Both the position numbers and the translations under genes were made by a program. The notes beneath the pieces are model-generated. The model made no database searches, was not told where the DNA came from, and saw only the letters and a list, made by a program, of their open reading frames with translations. From assembly GCA_022760735.1 (NCBI GenBank), contig JAKELU010000001.1:204541-268540 (forward strand): a stretch of DNA of 64,000 bases, read 5' to 3'. The stretch comes from Firmicutes bacterium FC7 (GTDB lineage Bacteria; Bacillota; Clostridia; Tissierellales; Tissierellaceae). Of this stretch, positions 55,301-64,000 are shown piece by piece (position 1 is the stretch's first letter; each line of letters opens with the position of its first letter).

Positions 55301-56542
55301 CTACTTTCTTATTTGGCCATCGCCTACTACTAAATATTTATTAGTAACTAATTGATCTAATCCAACTGGACCTCTTGCATGAATTTTTTGTGTACTAATG
55401 CCCATTTCTGCACCAAATCCAAATTCAAAACCGTCTGTAAATCTTGTTGAAGCATTTACATAAACTGTTGAGGCATCTACTTCTCTTTGGAACTTTCTTG
55501 CATTTGTAAGGCTTTCTGTAATAATAGCTTCAGAATGCTTAGTTCCATATTTGTTTATATGCTCAATAGCTTCATCTACACTGTCTACAACCTTTACAGC
55601 TAGAATATAATCAAGAAATTCCTCAGCCCAATCTTCCTCAGAAGCTTCCCTAGCATCAATTATATTCCTTACAAGATTATCTCCTCTTAACTCAACCTTA
55701 TCATTTATGGCATCATATAGCTTTGGTAAGAATTTATCCGCTACATTCTTATGAACTAATAGGGTTTCACAGGCATTGCAAACGCCAACTCTTTGTGTTT
55801 TAGCATTTAAAACGATATTAAGTGCCTTTCCAAGGTCTCCTGATTCATCTACATATATGTGACAATTACCTTCACCTGTTTGCAATGTTGGAACTGATGA
55901 ATTTTGTATTACATAATTTATTAAATCCCTACCACCTCTTGGAATAATTAAATCTAAGTATTTAGTAGCATTTAGCATTTCCTTTACATGCTCTCTATCC
56001 GTATCCTCTATAAATTCAATTACATTTTCAGGGATATTGCTTTCTCTTAAACCTTCTTTTATTGCTTTTACTAAAGCCAGGTTGGAATTTATTGCAGAAG
56101 AGCTTCCTCTTAACAATATGCAGTTTCCAGATTTTAATGCAAGACTGAATGCATCTACTGTTACATTTGGTCTAGATTCATATACAATACCAATTACACC
56201 TATAGGCACTGTCATCTTGGAAATAGTTAATCCATTTTCAAGAGTCCATACCTTATCTGACCTCCAAATAGGATCCGGTAGCTTGATAACAGTATCAATT
56301 CCCTCGATAATTGCATCTATTCTATTATCATCCAATTTTAATCTGTCGATTAGTCCTTCCTTCATTTTCGACTTTCTAGCATTAGCTACATCTTTTGCAT
56401 TTTCTTGTAAGATTTCCTTCCTATTATAATTGATAGAATCCGACACTTTTTTTAAGGCAAAATTTTTGTCTTCAGTAGATGCTATAGACAATTTCTTTTC
56501 AGCAAGTTTAAGACTCATTCCTTTAATATCCATGTAGGCCAT
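55301..56542 (-). CDS. proA: Gamma-glutamyl phosphate reductase
   Basis: ProA (413 residues) reduces glutamyl 5-phosphate to the semialdehyde with NADPH. It has MTVPIGVIGIVYESRPNVTVDA near 110, GNCILLRGSSSA near 140, LIIPRGG near 200, and the catalytic Cys in GVCNACETLLVHK near 255. The C-terminal EMGISTQKIHARGPVGLDQL is typical. ATG 56540-56542 has GGGGTG 7 bases upstream; an earlier in-frame ATG lies within that site. It is the first gene of the proline pair. Confidence 0.95.
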   Translation of the reverse strand: MAYMDIKGMSLKLAEKKLSIASTEDKNFALKKVSDSINYNRKEILQENAKDVANARKSKMKEGLIDRLKLDDNRIDAIIEGIDTVIKLPDPIWRSDKVWTLENGLTISKMTVPIGVIGIVYESRPNVTVDAFSLALKSGNCILLRGSSSAINSNLALVKAIKEGLRESNIPENVIEFIEDTDREHVKEMLNATKYLDLIIPRGGRDLINYVIQNSSVPTLQTGEGNCHIYVDESGDLGKALNIVLNAKTQRVGVCNACETLLVHKNVADKFLPKLYDAINDKVELRGDNLVRNIIDAREASEEDWAEEFLDYILAVKVVDSVDEAIEHINKYGTKHSEAIITESLTNARKFQREVDASTVYVNASTRFTDGFEFGFGAEMGISTQKIHARGPVGLDQLVTNKYLVVGDGQIRK

Positions 56543-56936
56543 AACATAACACCCCATTAATTAATATTTAAATTATTATAACAAAACATATAATAATTCA
56601 CAATAAATAGTTGACATCTAAGCTTTTCTAACTTTCTACCATATTCAAGTTAATTATAATTTGATATTTTATAAAGTATTCTATGTATTCTAGTTAAAAT
56701 TGACGCTAATTTATAGGCTTATATTACCAATGTTAATTTTTGTCGTAGGATTTTTTGAACAAGCTTGAAAGCTCAACATTTTCTGACGACTAATTTGAAA
56801 AATTTGAGAATATAATAAAATGAAAATGTTATCCTGTTGCGTCATTGACTAATAATTCTTGAAATTTACTACAAAACGTGGTACACTTTAAAAAACACAT
56901 TAAATATTTTCAAATTATGAAAAGGGGGCAATTTTA
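56543..56936. other. Divergent intergenic region proA / oppA
   Basis: These 394 bases carry promoters for both directions and no gene. The oppA promoter is visible at 56859-56887. The proA promoter is not obvious. A weak CodY-like stretch around ATTTTCTGACGA is noted, but not called. Confidence 0.6.
56859..56887 (+). promoter_or_regulatory. Probable oppA promoter with extended -10
   Basis: TTGAAA (56859-56864), 17-base spacer, TACACT (56882-56887) preceded by TGG, which adds an extended -10. The leader to the ATG is about 45 bases. Confidence 0.6.
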
Positions 56937-58604
56937 ATGAGCAAAAAATTTCTAACTTTAATGAGCCTACTTCTTGTAATGGCAATCGTTGTTACAGGAT
57001 GCTCAAGTCCAGCTAAGGAGCCAGCTCCAAGTGAAACTCCTAGTACTGAAGCTCCAGCTGAAACTCCTTCAACAGGGGAAAAGAAAATTTTAAGAACAAA
57101 TAACAGTAGTGAACCTGGTTCACTAGACCCAGCTTTAGCACAAGGTACTCATGAATCTTGGATACTATCCAATACTTTCGAAGGTCTTATGACTTATGAC
57201 CAAGAAGGAAAAGTAGTACCTGGTATTGCTGAAAGCTATGAGTTATCAGAAGATAACTTAACTTACACATTCAAACTTCGTGATGCAAAATGGTCAAATG
57301 GCGACCCTGTAACTGCTCACGACTTTGAATTCTCATGGAAGAGAGCATTAGACCCTGAGCTAGCTGCTGACTATGCATTCCAACTATATTATATCAAGGG
57401 TGCAGAAGCATATAATACTGGCGAAGGATCAGTTGATGATGTAATGGTTAAGGCATTAGATGATAAGACATTAGAAGTTACTCTAGAAGCTCCAACAGGA
57501 TACTTCTTAGAATTAACTGCATTCTATACTTATTATCCAGTAAGCAAGAACGTAGTAGAAGCTAACCCAGATTGGGCTAAGACTCCAGAAACTCATATTT
57601 CAAACGGACCTTTCAAGCTAGTAACTTGGGAACACAATGCTTACATCGAACTTGAAAAGAACCCTAACTACTATGCAGCTGATCAAATCAAACTTGATGG
57701 AATTCACTTCGATATAATTGAAGACGAAAACACTGCATGGCAAAAATATGAAGGTGGAGAATATGACATCCTTGCAACTCTACCACAAGCTGTAGCAGCT
57801 CAAATGTCAGCTGAAAACAATCCAGAATTAGTAATCGGTAACCAAGTTGGTGTTTACTACTATAATTTAAACAGCGAAATCAAACCTTTCAACAACGCTA
57901 AGGTAAGAAATGCATTATCAATGGCAATTGACCGTACTGTAATCGTTGAAAAGATTACTCAAGGTGGACAAATGGCTGCTGAAGGTGCTGTTCCTTACGG
58001 TTTAACTGATGAAACAGGCGGAGAATACAGAGATAAAGTTGGTAATTTAATAGTTGAAGATCCAGCTAAGGCAAAACAATTATTTGAAGAAGGTCTAGCT
58101 GAAGAAGGCATGACAGTTGAAGATTTCAACAAGGCAGGCTTTGTTCTTCTATTCAATACTTTAGAAGCTCATAAGAAAATAGCTCAAGCAGTTCAAGAAA
58201 TGTGGAGAACTAACCTAGGAATCAATATTGGTATAGAAAATGTTGAATTCCAAGTTAAACTTGATAGAGAAAAAGCTGGAGATTATCATATCTCTAGAGG
58301 TGGTTGGACAGGTGACTACATGGATCCTATGACAATCCTAGATCTATGGTTAACTGGCGGAGCATTTAACGATGCTAGATACTCAAATGCAGAATATGAT
58401 AAATTAATATTAGAAGCTAAGGGAACAGCTGATCAAAACATTCGTTTCAACAATATGAGAGAAGCTGAAAAGATATTAATGAAAGATATGCCAATTATCC
58501 CAGTATACTTCTACACTCAACCATATGCAGTAAAACCTAATGTAGAAGGAATTTACAAGCTTCCAATTTACTATCCAACAATAACTTATGCAAATATCAA
58601 GTAA
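56937..58604 (+). CDS. oppA: Oligopeptide-binding lipoprotein OppA
   Basis: This is a 555-residue solute-binding protein (SBP family 5). The signal peptide ends in the lipobox VTGC (Cys22), followed by a Pro/Thr/Glu linker (24-50). The SBP_bac_5 domain shows EPGSLDPALAQG, EGLMTYDQEGKVVPGIAESYE, FKLRDAKWSNGDPVTAHDFEFSW and VRNALSMAIDR. It captures peptides for the importer encoded next. Codon choice is noticeably more uniform than in its neighbours, as expected for an abundant protein. It is separated from oppB by a strong hairpin, so it is probably made in excess. Confidence 0.93.
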   Translation: MSKKFLTLMSLLLVMAIVVTGCSSPAKEPAPSETPSTEAPAETPSTGEKKILRTNNSSEPGSLDPALAQGTHESWILSNTFEGLMTYDQEGKVVPGIAESYELSEDNLTYTFKLRDAKWSNGDPVTAHDFEFSWKRALDPELAADYAFQLYYIKGAEAYNTGEGSVDDVMVKALDDKTLEVTLEAPTGYFLELTAFYTYYPVSKNVVEANPDWAKTPETHISNGPFKLVTWEHNAYIELEKNPNYYAADQIKLDGIHFDIIEDENTAWQKYEGGEYDILATLPQAVAAQMSAENNPELVIGNQVGVYYYNLNSEIKPFNNAKVRNALSMAIDRTVIVEKITQGGQMAAEGAVPYGLTDETGGEYRDKVGNLIVEDPAKAKQLFEEGLAEEGMTVEDFNKAGFVLLFNTLEAHKKIAQAVQEMWRTNLGINIGIENVEFQVKLDREKAGDYHISRGGWTGDYMDPMTILDLWLTGGAFNDARYSNAEYDKLILEAKGTADQNIRFNNMREAEKILMKDMPIIPVYFYTQPYAVKPNVEGIYKLPIYYPTITYANIK

Positions 58605-58642
58605 TTTAGAAAATATTTAATGAACCCATAAAAATTAATTTA

Positions 58643-58686
58643 GAAAATCGAGTGACTAAATTTTTTAGTCACTTCGATTTTCTTTT
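58643..58686 (+). terminator. Partial terminator between oppA and oppB
   Basis: GAAAATCGA/TCGATTTTC and GTGACTAAA/TTTAGTCAC arms form one long hairpin (one bulged T), followed by TTTT. Read-through would give the permeases a lower level than oppA. Confidence 0.75.
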
Positions 58687-58710
58687 AAAGTTTAGAAAAG
58701 GAGAGGTAAA

Positions 58711-59640
58711 ATGAAACGCTACCTTCTAAAGAGATTAGCTATGTCCATAGTAACACTCTGGGCTGTTATTACGATAACGTTCATTTTAATGCACTCTGTA
58801 CCAGGTAATCCTTTCGCGGCAGAAAGTAAAATGCCAAAAGTTGTTTACGAAAACTTACAAAAGAAATATGGACTAGATAAACCTCTTACAGAGCAATATT
58901 TTATTTATTTAGGAAATCTCTTAAAAGGAGATTTAGGTGACTCAATGAAATCAAGAGTTGAAACAGTAAATGACATGATAGAAAGAGGCTTCCCAGTATC
59001 AGCAAGACTTGGGGTTCAAGCTTTACTTATAGCTATTTGCTTTGGACCAGCTCTTGGAGCATTTGCAGCACTATATCAAAATAAACTTCCTGATTACATA
59101 TCGATGATTATTGCTATCATTGGTATATCTGTACCAAGCTTTATAATGGGTACGGTGCTTATTCAATTTGTAGCTAGAAATGTAGATTGGCTTCCTATTG
59201 GTGGTTGGGGAGAGTTTAAACACACAATACTACCATCATTTGCAATGGCTTTAATGCCTATGGCAACAATGGCAAGACTTATGCGTTCAAGTATGCTAGA
59301 AGTCTTAGGACAAGACTATATTAAAACTGCAAAATCTAAAGGAATTACTAGAGCAGCTGTAATTTTAAAGCACGCCGTTAGAAACGCTATATTACCTGTA
59401 ATTTCAGTATTAGGTACTACAATTTCTAACCTATTGGTTGGTAGTTTCGTAATTGAGAAAATATTTGGTATTCCAGGCCTTGGAATGTTCTTTGTAAAAT
59501 CAATAAATAACAGAGATTATACCCTAATAATGGGTACAACTATCTTCTATGCAGCAATCTTAATTACTATGTTATTATTAGTCGATATTGCATATATGTT
59601 TATTGATCCAAGAATTAAGCTTACTAAGGAGGGACGTTAG
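58711..59640 (+). CDS. oppB: Oligopeptide ABC transporter permease OppB
   Basis: This is a 309-residue inner permease with six membrane segments. The N-terminal MKRYLLKRLAMSIVTLWAVITITFILMH and PGNPF start is typical. The EAA-type coupling loop is YIKTAKSKGITRAAVILKHAVRNAILPVI near 208. GIPGLG lies near 255. It overlaps oppC by one base (TAGTG). The start ATG has GGAGAGG upstream. Confidence 0.94.
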   Translation: MKRYLLKRLAMSIVTLWAVITITFILMHSVPGNPFAAESKMPKVVYENLQKKYGLDKPLTEQYFIYLGNLLKGDLGDSMKSRVETVNDMIERGFPVSARLGVQALLIAICFGPALGAFAALYQNKLPDYISMIIAIIGISVPSFIMGTVLIQFVARNVDWLPIGGWGEFKHTILPSFAMALMPMATMARLMRSSMLEVLGQDYIKTAKSKGITRAAVILKHAVRNAILPVISVLGTTISNLLVGSFVIEKIFGIPGLGMFFVKSINNRDYTLIMGTTIFYAAILITMLLLVDIAYMFIDPRIKLTKEGR

Positions 59641-60584
59641 TGAAAACAGAAATTCAATTAACTAAGGATATGTTTGAAAAGGCTGACCTTTCAAACCGTG
59701 ATGCTGACAAGATAAGACGTCCTAGTATTAAATATTGGCCAGATGTATGGCGAAGACTAAAACAGAATAAACTTGCTATGATTGGCTTAATTATTATCAT
59801 TGCAATGTTAATAATGTCAATTATAGGAACTAATATAAATGGTTTTGAATATTATGAACAGGATTATAGTAAGATAAACGTACATCCAAATAGTGAACAC
59901 TGGTTTGGTACAGATGAGTTAGGAAGAGACCTATTTTCAAGAACCTGGCTTGGTGCAAGGTACTCACTTATTATAGGTGTTCTTGCAGCAGCAATCGACT
60001 TTATTATTGGAGTATTATATGGCGGTATTGCAGGTATGGCAACAAGAAAAGTTGATGCCATAATGATGCGTATTGCAGAAGTTATATATAGCGTACCTTA
60101 TCTACTTGTAGTTATACTTCTATCAGTTGTATTTTCATCAGCTGGTGCTGGTACTTCTATGTTTGTAATGATATTAGCAATGAGTTTAACAGGTTGGGTT
60201 CCAATGGCAATATTAGTAAGAGGACAGGTACTTCAGCTTAAAGAAGCTGAATACTCATTAGCAGCAGAATCTCTAGGCGCAACTAAAGGTTGGATATTAA
60301 AGAAACACATAATACCAAATACATTAGGACCTATCTTAGTAAATATTACCTTAACAATACCTAGAGCTATATTCTCTGAAGCAACACTTGGCTTCTTAGG
60401 TTTAGGACTACAACCACCTAAATCAAGTTTAGGTACTCTAGCAAATGAAGGTCTAGCAGGTATGACAGTTGGAAACTCATATCAAATTGTTATTCCGGCA
60501 TTATTTATTTCTCTTATAATGTTTGCCTTCAATGTATTAGGAGACGGCTTAAGAGATGCACTAGACCCAAGATTACGTAAGTAG
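59640..60584 (+). CDS. oppC: Oligopeptide ABC transporter permease OppC
   Basis: This is a 314-residue permease. A cytoplasmic N-terminal extension (1-45) is followed by six helices. FGTDELGRDLFSRTWLGAR lies near 90, and the coupling loop EYSLAAESLGATKGWILKKHIIPNTLGPI near 205. The start is GTG at 59640, sharing its first base with the oppB stop and placed behind AAGGAGGG. It pairs with OppB. Confidence 0.94.
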   Translation: MKTEIQLTKDMFEKADLSNRDADKIRRPSIKYWPDVWRRLKQNKLAMIGLIIIIAMLIMSIIGTNINGFEYYEQDYSKINVHPNSEHWFGTDELGRDLFSRTWLGARYSLIIGVLAAAIDFIIGVLYGGIAGMATRKVDAIMMRIAEVIYSVPYLLVVILLSVVFSSAGAGTSMFVMILAMSLTGWVPMAILVRGQVLQLKEAEYSLAAESLGATKGWILKKHIIPNTLGPILVNITLTIPRAIFSEATLGFLGLGLQPPKSSLGTLANEGLAGMTVGNSYQIVIPALFISLIMFAFNVLGDGLRDALDPRLRK

Positions 60585-60598
60585 AAAGAGGTGGAAAA

Positions 60599-61603
60599 AT
60601 GGAAAAAGTATTAGAGGTTAAAGATTTAGCCGTATCCTTCAAAACTTTCTTCGGAGAGGTTGAAGCAGTACGTAAAATAAGCTTCGATGTAGGCAAAAAA
60701 GAAACTGTAGCCATTGTAGGAGAATCAGGATGTGGAAAGAGCGTTACTGCAAACTCTATAATGAAACTTCTTCCAATGCCACCTGCATTCTATAAAGGTG
60801 GAGAAATCCTATTTAATGGTGAAGATATAATAAAGAAAACAGAAAAAGAAATGCAAGAAATTCGCGGAAACCAAATTTCAATGGTATTCCAAGACCCTAT
60901 GACTTCCTTAAACCCAACGATGAAAATTGGAAAGCAAATCGTTGAAGGTATTATAAAACATCAAGGTTTAAGTAAAGAAGAAGCAAGAAAAAAAGCAATT
61001 GAGATGCTTGAATTAGTATCAGTGCCTCAACCAGAAAAAAGAATAAATCAATATCCACATGAGTTTTCTGGTGGTATGAGACAAAGAGTAATGATTGCAT
61101 TAGCAATGGTATCTAACCCTAAGCTTTTAATAGCTGATGAACCAACTACTGCACTTGACGTAACTGTACAAGCTCAAATTCTAGACCTTATGAAAAAATT
61201 ACAAGAAAAACTAGATATGTCGATCATTATAATTACCCATGACTTAGGTGTAGTTGCAGACATGAGCGATAAGGTTATAGTTATGTATGCAGGCCAAATA
61301 GTTGAACAAGGATTAGCAGATGAAATATTTAAGAATCCAAAGCATCCATATACACAAAAACTTTTGGCTAGTGTTCCTCGTTTAGATATGGATAGAAAAG
61401 AATCAATTCACTACATCGAAGGAACTCCTCCAGACCTTTATATCCCTCCAAAGGGCTGTCCATTCTATGATAGATGTGACTTTGCGATGAAGGTTTGTAA
61501 GGACAATATGCCAGATGCAGAAAACCATAGTAAATCCCATTATAGCCGTTGCTGGTTAAACCACCCATATGCAAAGGCTGCTAATGAAGGGAGTGAAAAA
61601 TAA
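60599..61603 (+). CDS. oppD: Oligopeptide ABC transporter ATPase OppD
   Basis: This is a 334-residue ATPase with Walker [13 protein letters not shown] near 40, signature [15 protein letters not shown] near 155, and Walker [13 protein letters not shown]. The C-terminal oligopeptide/dipeptide domain has the Cys pattern [15 protein letters not shown]. It starts 15 bases after oppC and shares one base with the oppF start (TAATG). It works with OppF to power import. Confidence 0.95.
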   Translation: MEKVLEVKDLAVSFKTFFGEVEAVRKISFDVGKKETVAIVGESGCGKSVTANSIMKLLPMPPAFYKGGEILFNGEDIIKKTEKEMQEIRGNQISMVFQDPMTSLNPTMKIGKQIVEGIIKHQGLSKEEARKKAIEMLELVSVPQPEKRINQYPHEFSGGMRQRVMIALAMVSNPKLLIADEPTTALDVTVQAQILDLMKKLQEKLDMSIIIITHDLGVVADMSDKVIVMYAGQIVEQGLADEIFKNPKHPYTQKLLASVPRLDMDRKESIHYIEGTPPDLYIPPKGCPFYDRCDFAMKVCKDNMPDAENHSKSHYSRCWLNHPYAKAANEGSEK

Positions 61604-62592
61604 TGGCAGAACCATTGATTTCAGCAAGAAATATTAAGAAGCATTTCCCTGTTGGTTCCGGTATGCTTAAAGCAGTAGATGGTATCAGCTTTGATATATA
61701 TCCTGGAGAAACCTTTGGTCTAGTTGGTGAATCTGGGTGTGGTAAATCAACAGCTGGGAGAACCATAATTAGACTATATGAGCCTACGGATGGTGAATTG
61801 TACTTTAATGGTAAAAACGTATATAAATTATCCCGTCAGGAAATGCAAGAAGTCAGAAAAGACTTCCAAATGATTTTCCAAGACCCTTATGCATCCTTAA
61901 ATCCAAGGATGACAGTTGAGGAAATTATCGCAGAACCTTTAGATATTCACAAGGCATATAAGAACCAAAAGGAAAGACGCGAAAGAGTTATAGAATTGCT
62001 TAAATTAGTAGGTTTAAACGAAGAGCATGCTGATAGATTCCCTCATGAGTTCTCTGGTGGACAAAGGCAAAGAGTTGGTATTGCAAGGGCTTTAGCTTTA
62101 AATCCTAAATTTATAGTGTGTGATGAACCTATATCTGCTCTTGACGTATCTATACAAGCTCAGGTTGTTAACCTATTAAAAGATTTACAAAAGAAGTTTG
62201 GACTAACATATTTATTTATAGCCCATGACCTATCAATGGTAAGATATATTTCGGACAGAGTTGGCGTTATGTATCTTGGTCATATGATGGAATTAGCAAG
62301 TTCAGAAGAACTTTATGACAATCCAATCCATCCATATACACAAGCTCTACTATCTGCTATACCAATACCTGATCCAGAAATACAAAGAAATAAGCAAAGA
62401 ATTATGCTAGAAGGGGATGTTCCTAGCCCAATTAATCCAAAGCCAGGATGTAGATTTGTAGATAGATGTCGGTATGCAGTTGACAAATGTAGACAAGTAA
62501 CGCCTGAATTCTTAGAGGTTAAGAAAGAACATTTCGTAGCTTGTCACAGAGCTGATGAAATTATTGAAGGAACAGCTAAACCAACTAAATAG
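61603..62592 (+). CDS. oppF: Oligopeptide ABC transporter ATPase OppF
   Basis: This is a 329-residue ATPase with Walker [15 protein letters not shown] near 44, signature [15 protein letters not shown], Walker [15 protein letters not shown], and the C-terminal domain [15 protein letters not shown]. It is the last gene of oppABCDF, in the order known from Bacillus opp. It is followed at once by a palindromic repeat that can serve as terminator. Dipeptide (Dpp) specificity cannot be excluded from the sequence. Confidence 0.95.
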   Translation: MAEPLISARNIKKHFPVGSGMLKAVDGISFDIYPGETFGLVGESGCGKSTAGRTIIRLYEPTDGELYFNGKNVYKLSRQEMQEVRKDFQMIFQDPYASLNPRMTVEEIIAEPLDIHKAYKNQKERRERVIELLKLVGLNEEHADRFPHEFSGGQRQRVGIARALALNPKFIVCDEPISALDVSIQAQVVNLLKDLQKKFGLTYLFIAHDLSMVRYISDRVGVMYLGHMMELASSEELYDNPIHPYTQALLSAIPIPDPEIQRNKQRIMLEGDVPSPINPKPGCRFVDRCRYAVDKCRQVTPEFLEVKKEHFVACHRADEIIEGTAKPTK

Positions 62593-62613
62593 AAATGAAA
62601 GCAAGAAAAATAT

Positions 62614-62695
62614 AAAACCCGAGATTCATCGACTACGTTTAGTTATGACATAAATATCTGTCATTCTGATGTTATCGAAGTATCTCAGGTTTTTT
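62614..62695. repeat. Palindromic intergenic repeat, second copy, and oppF/murJ bidirectional terminator
   Basis: Arms AAAACCCGAGAT (62614-62625) and ATCTCAGGTTTT (62682-62693) differ at one base. Inside are TCATCGACTACGTT and GTCATTCTGATGTTATCGAA, the latter close to the widespread GTCATTCTGAGCGAAG repeat core. It is related to the copy at 4937-5003. T tracts on both sides let it terminate converging transcripts. Confidence 0.65.
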
Positions 62696-62696
62696 A

Positions 62697-64000
62697 TTAT
62701 TTTTTAAATGCCTTCCCAATAAATCTAAGTTCCTTAACTTTAAATAACATTAAGAGTACAAAGTATATTATTGCACCTACAGCTATTGAAACTAACAAAA
62801 TTAAAAGCTGTAGAGCCTGTATTTGAGGCAAAACCCCTCCCAATACATAATATATCAAATAAACCACAAAACCCATTACAAGGGCAGATAAAAGGGTCTT
62901 TATGAATACAAGAAGCATTCGTTTTATTCCTAAAGGTCCTAACTTAATTCTTAAATCTATCAATAATAATAAAGATGTTACTATTGAAGATATGCTTGTC
63001 GCCAAAGCTAATCCCCTATGTTCCATATGTTTAATTAAAATGACATTCAATACCACATTCAAAAGTACTGCTATTCCCCCATTTATCATAGGAGTTTTTG
63101 TATCCTGAAGTGAGTAGAAGACTTTATTCAGCATTAATCTAATGGCTATTGGCACTAATCCTATGGAATAATAAAAAAGTGCTCCGCTTGTCATAATTGA
63201 AGCTTCAGTGCTAAATGCACCCCTTTGGAAAAACAGCTGTACCAACGGTTGGGAAAGTATCAATAAACCTATAGTAGCTGGAACTGTAATTATAAAAATA
63301 ATGCTTATACCTTGGTTTAGAATATTAGTAACTTCATTTGTATCATTTTTTGAAAAGGCCTCTGATAGCATCGGAAATACTACAGTTGTTATGGCAGCAA
63401 TGAACACACTTATGACCATATCATTTACTCTAGCTGCATAGGATAAGGCAGAAATGCTTCCTTCAACTAGTTCAGAGGCTAATGTCTTATCTATTATTAC
63501 ATTAATCTGTTGCATTGTAGAACCTAATAAAACAGGCAACACTAGAAAAAGAGCCTTTTTAACATATGGATCCCTTACATTCACATTCAAAGAATACTTA
63601 AATCCTAAATGTCTTGCTGCGGGTATCTGAATTAAAAACTGTGTAGCTGAAGCAATTACACTAACTAACATGAGAACATTTATATTGGTATTTTTGGCAA
63701 AAAATATTAAGTATATTAAAAAAACTGCATTATATGGAATACCCATTATTGCATGGGGCCCAAATACTTGTGATGATTGTAGAAATCCTTCAAATACATG
63801 TGTAAATCCAAGAAATATTATTATTGGTAAGCCAATTCTATTAAGGTTCACTGCTAAATCAAATTGTTCCCCTTTAAAACCCTTTGCCAGAATTCTAATT
63901 GTTAATGGAGAAAATATATATGCTAAAATTGCTAATATTAGCGTAATTAGAAATACAATGTTTAAAATATTGTTTAAAGATCTAAGCTTGCCTGCTTTTC
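62697..64000 (-). CDS. murJ: Lipid II flippase MurJ, C-terminal part (5' end outside window)
   Basis: The frame stays open from the TAA at 62697-62699 to the window edge, about 433 residues. A GTG at 63849-63851 is only an internal codon. It is a polytopic protein of the MurJ/MviN group, with IFSPLTIRILAKGFKGEQFD and LNRIGLPIIIFLG at the left, then IDKTLASELVEGSISALSYAARVNDM, ITVPATIGLLILSQPLVQLFFQRGAF and YSLQDTKTPM. It flips lipid-linked wall precursor across the membrane. A related polysaccharide flippase of the same superfamily is possible, since the N-terminus is missing. Confidence 0.88.
   Translation of the reverse strand, partial: KAGKLRSLNNILNIVFLITLILAILAYIFSPLTIRILAKGFKGEQFDLAVNLNRIGLPIIIFLGFTHVFEGFLQSSQVFGPHAIMGIPYNAVFLIYLIFFAKNTNINVLMLVSVIASATQFLIQIPAARHLGFKYSLNVNVRDPYVKKALFLVLPVLLGSTMQQINVIIDKTLASELVEGSISALSYAARVNDMVISVFIAAITTVVFPMLSEAFSKNDTNEVTNILNQGISIIFIITVPATIGLLILSQPLVQLFFQRGAFSTEASIMTSGALFYYSIGLVPIAIRLMLNKVFYSLQDTKTPMINGGIAVLLNVVLNVILIKHMEHRGLALATSISSIVTSLLLLIDLRIKLGPLGIKRMLLVFIKTLLSALVMGFVVYLIYYVLGGVLPQIQALQLLILLVSIAVGAIIYFVLLMLFKVKELRFIGKAFKK

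Noticed and set aside
56783-56797. CodY box upstream of oppA (ATTTTCTGACGA region)
   Set aside because: Four mismatches to the 15-base consensus; too weak to call without expression data.

Overview
The window looks like a chromosomal segment of an endospore-forming, low-GC, anaerobic Firmicute of the clostridial kind. The evidence is AT-rich DNA (low-to-mid 30s % GC by eye), strong AGGAGG-type ribosome sites, spoIIID/spoIIQ/spoIID, a B12-dependent ribonucleotide reductase, a pyrophosphate-dependent phosphofructokinase, and peptide and amino-acid catabolism genes. A Tissierella-like relative is my guess from general resemblance, not a result. I see no rRNA, tRNA, CRISPR array, prophage or intact insertion sequence.

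Region 1 (1-18.5 kb, almost all minus strand) is a conserved core. In transcription order it reads rho, rpmE, yqhQ, prmC, two chromate-transporter halves, prfA, threonylcarbamoyl-AMP synthase, arginine phosphatase ywlE, rpiB, upp, tagO/wecA-like, UDP-GlcNAc 2-epimerase, ywmB, murA, spoIID, spoIIQ, spoIIID, mbl. This is close to the Bacillus rho-to-mbl order. The ATP synthase operon that sits between mnaA and ywmB in Bacillus is missing, and the junction holds a large imperfect inverted repeat. A truncated exported protein lies at the left edge on the plus strand.

Region 2 (18.7-33.2 kb) holds pfp, a MacB/LolD-type ABC exporter with a 668-residue exported NEW3-like subunit, an S-layer-homology protein with five tandem beta-rich repeats, pyrG, a small SLH protein, a metallo-beta-lactamase-fold hydrolase, alanine dehydrogenase (with a catabolite-type cre box inside its promoter) and the class II ribonucleotide reductase nrdJ.

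Region 3 (33.4-45.9 kb, minus strand) is a nucleoside uptake and breakdown locus. A probable 9.5-kb operon carries a ribokinase-type kinase, a YczE-type membrane protein, a BMP-family lipoprotein, an ABC ATPase, two permeases, two nucleoside hydrolases and a LacI-family regulator. Behind it lie uridine phosphorylase, an OFA-type MFS carrier and deoD.

Region 4 (46.1-56.5 kb, minus strand) has a glyoxalase, Ku, an orphan gene, and a sigma-54-controlled cysteine-desulfidase module: regulator with a C-x2-C-x5-C sensor domain, twin palindromic upstream sites, a clear -24/-12 promoter, desulfidase and symporter. An orphan sigma factor, a 2-hydroxyacid dehydrogenase and proA-proB follow.

Region 5 (56.9-64 kb) is an oppABCDF peptide importer on the plus strand, then the 3' part of murJ on the minus strand.

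The strongest candidates for a second look are the sigma-54 cysteine module, the inverted repeat at the missing-atp junction, the solo 3' end resembling an IS200/IS605 element, several palindromic intergenic elements that occur twice or form long hairpins, and the ABC/NEW3/SLH surface cluster.
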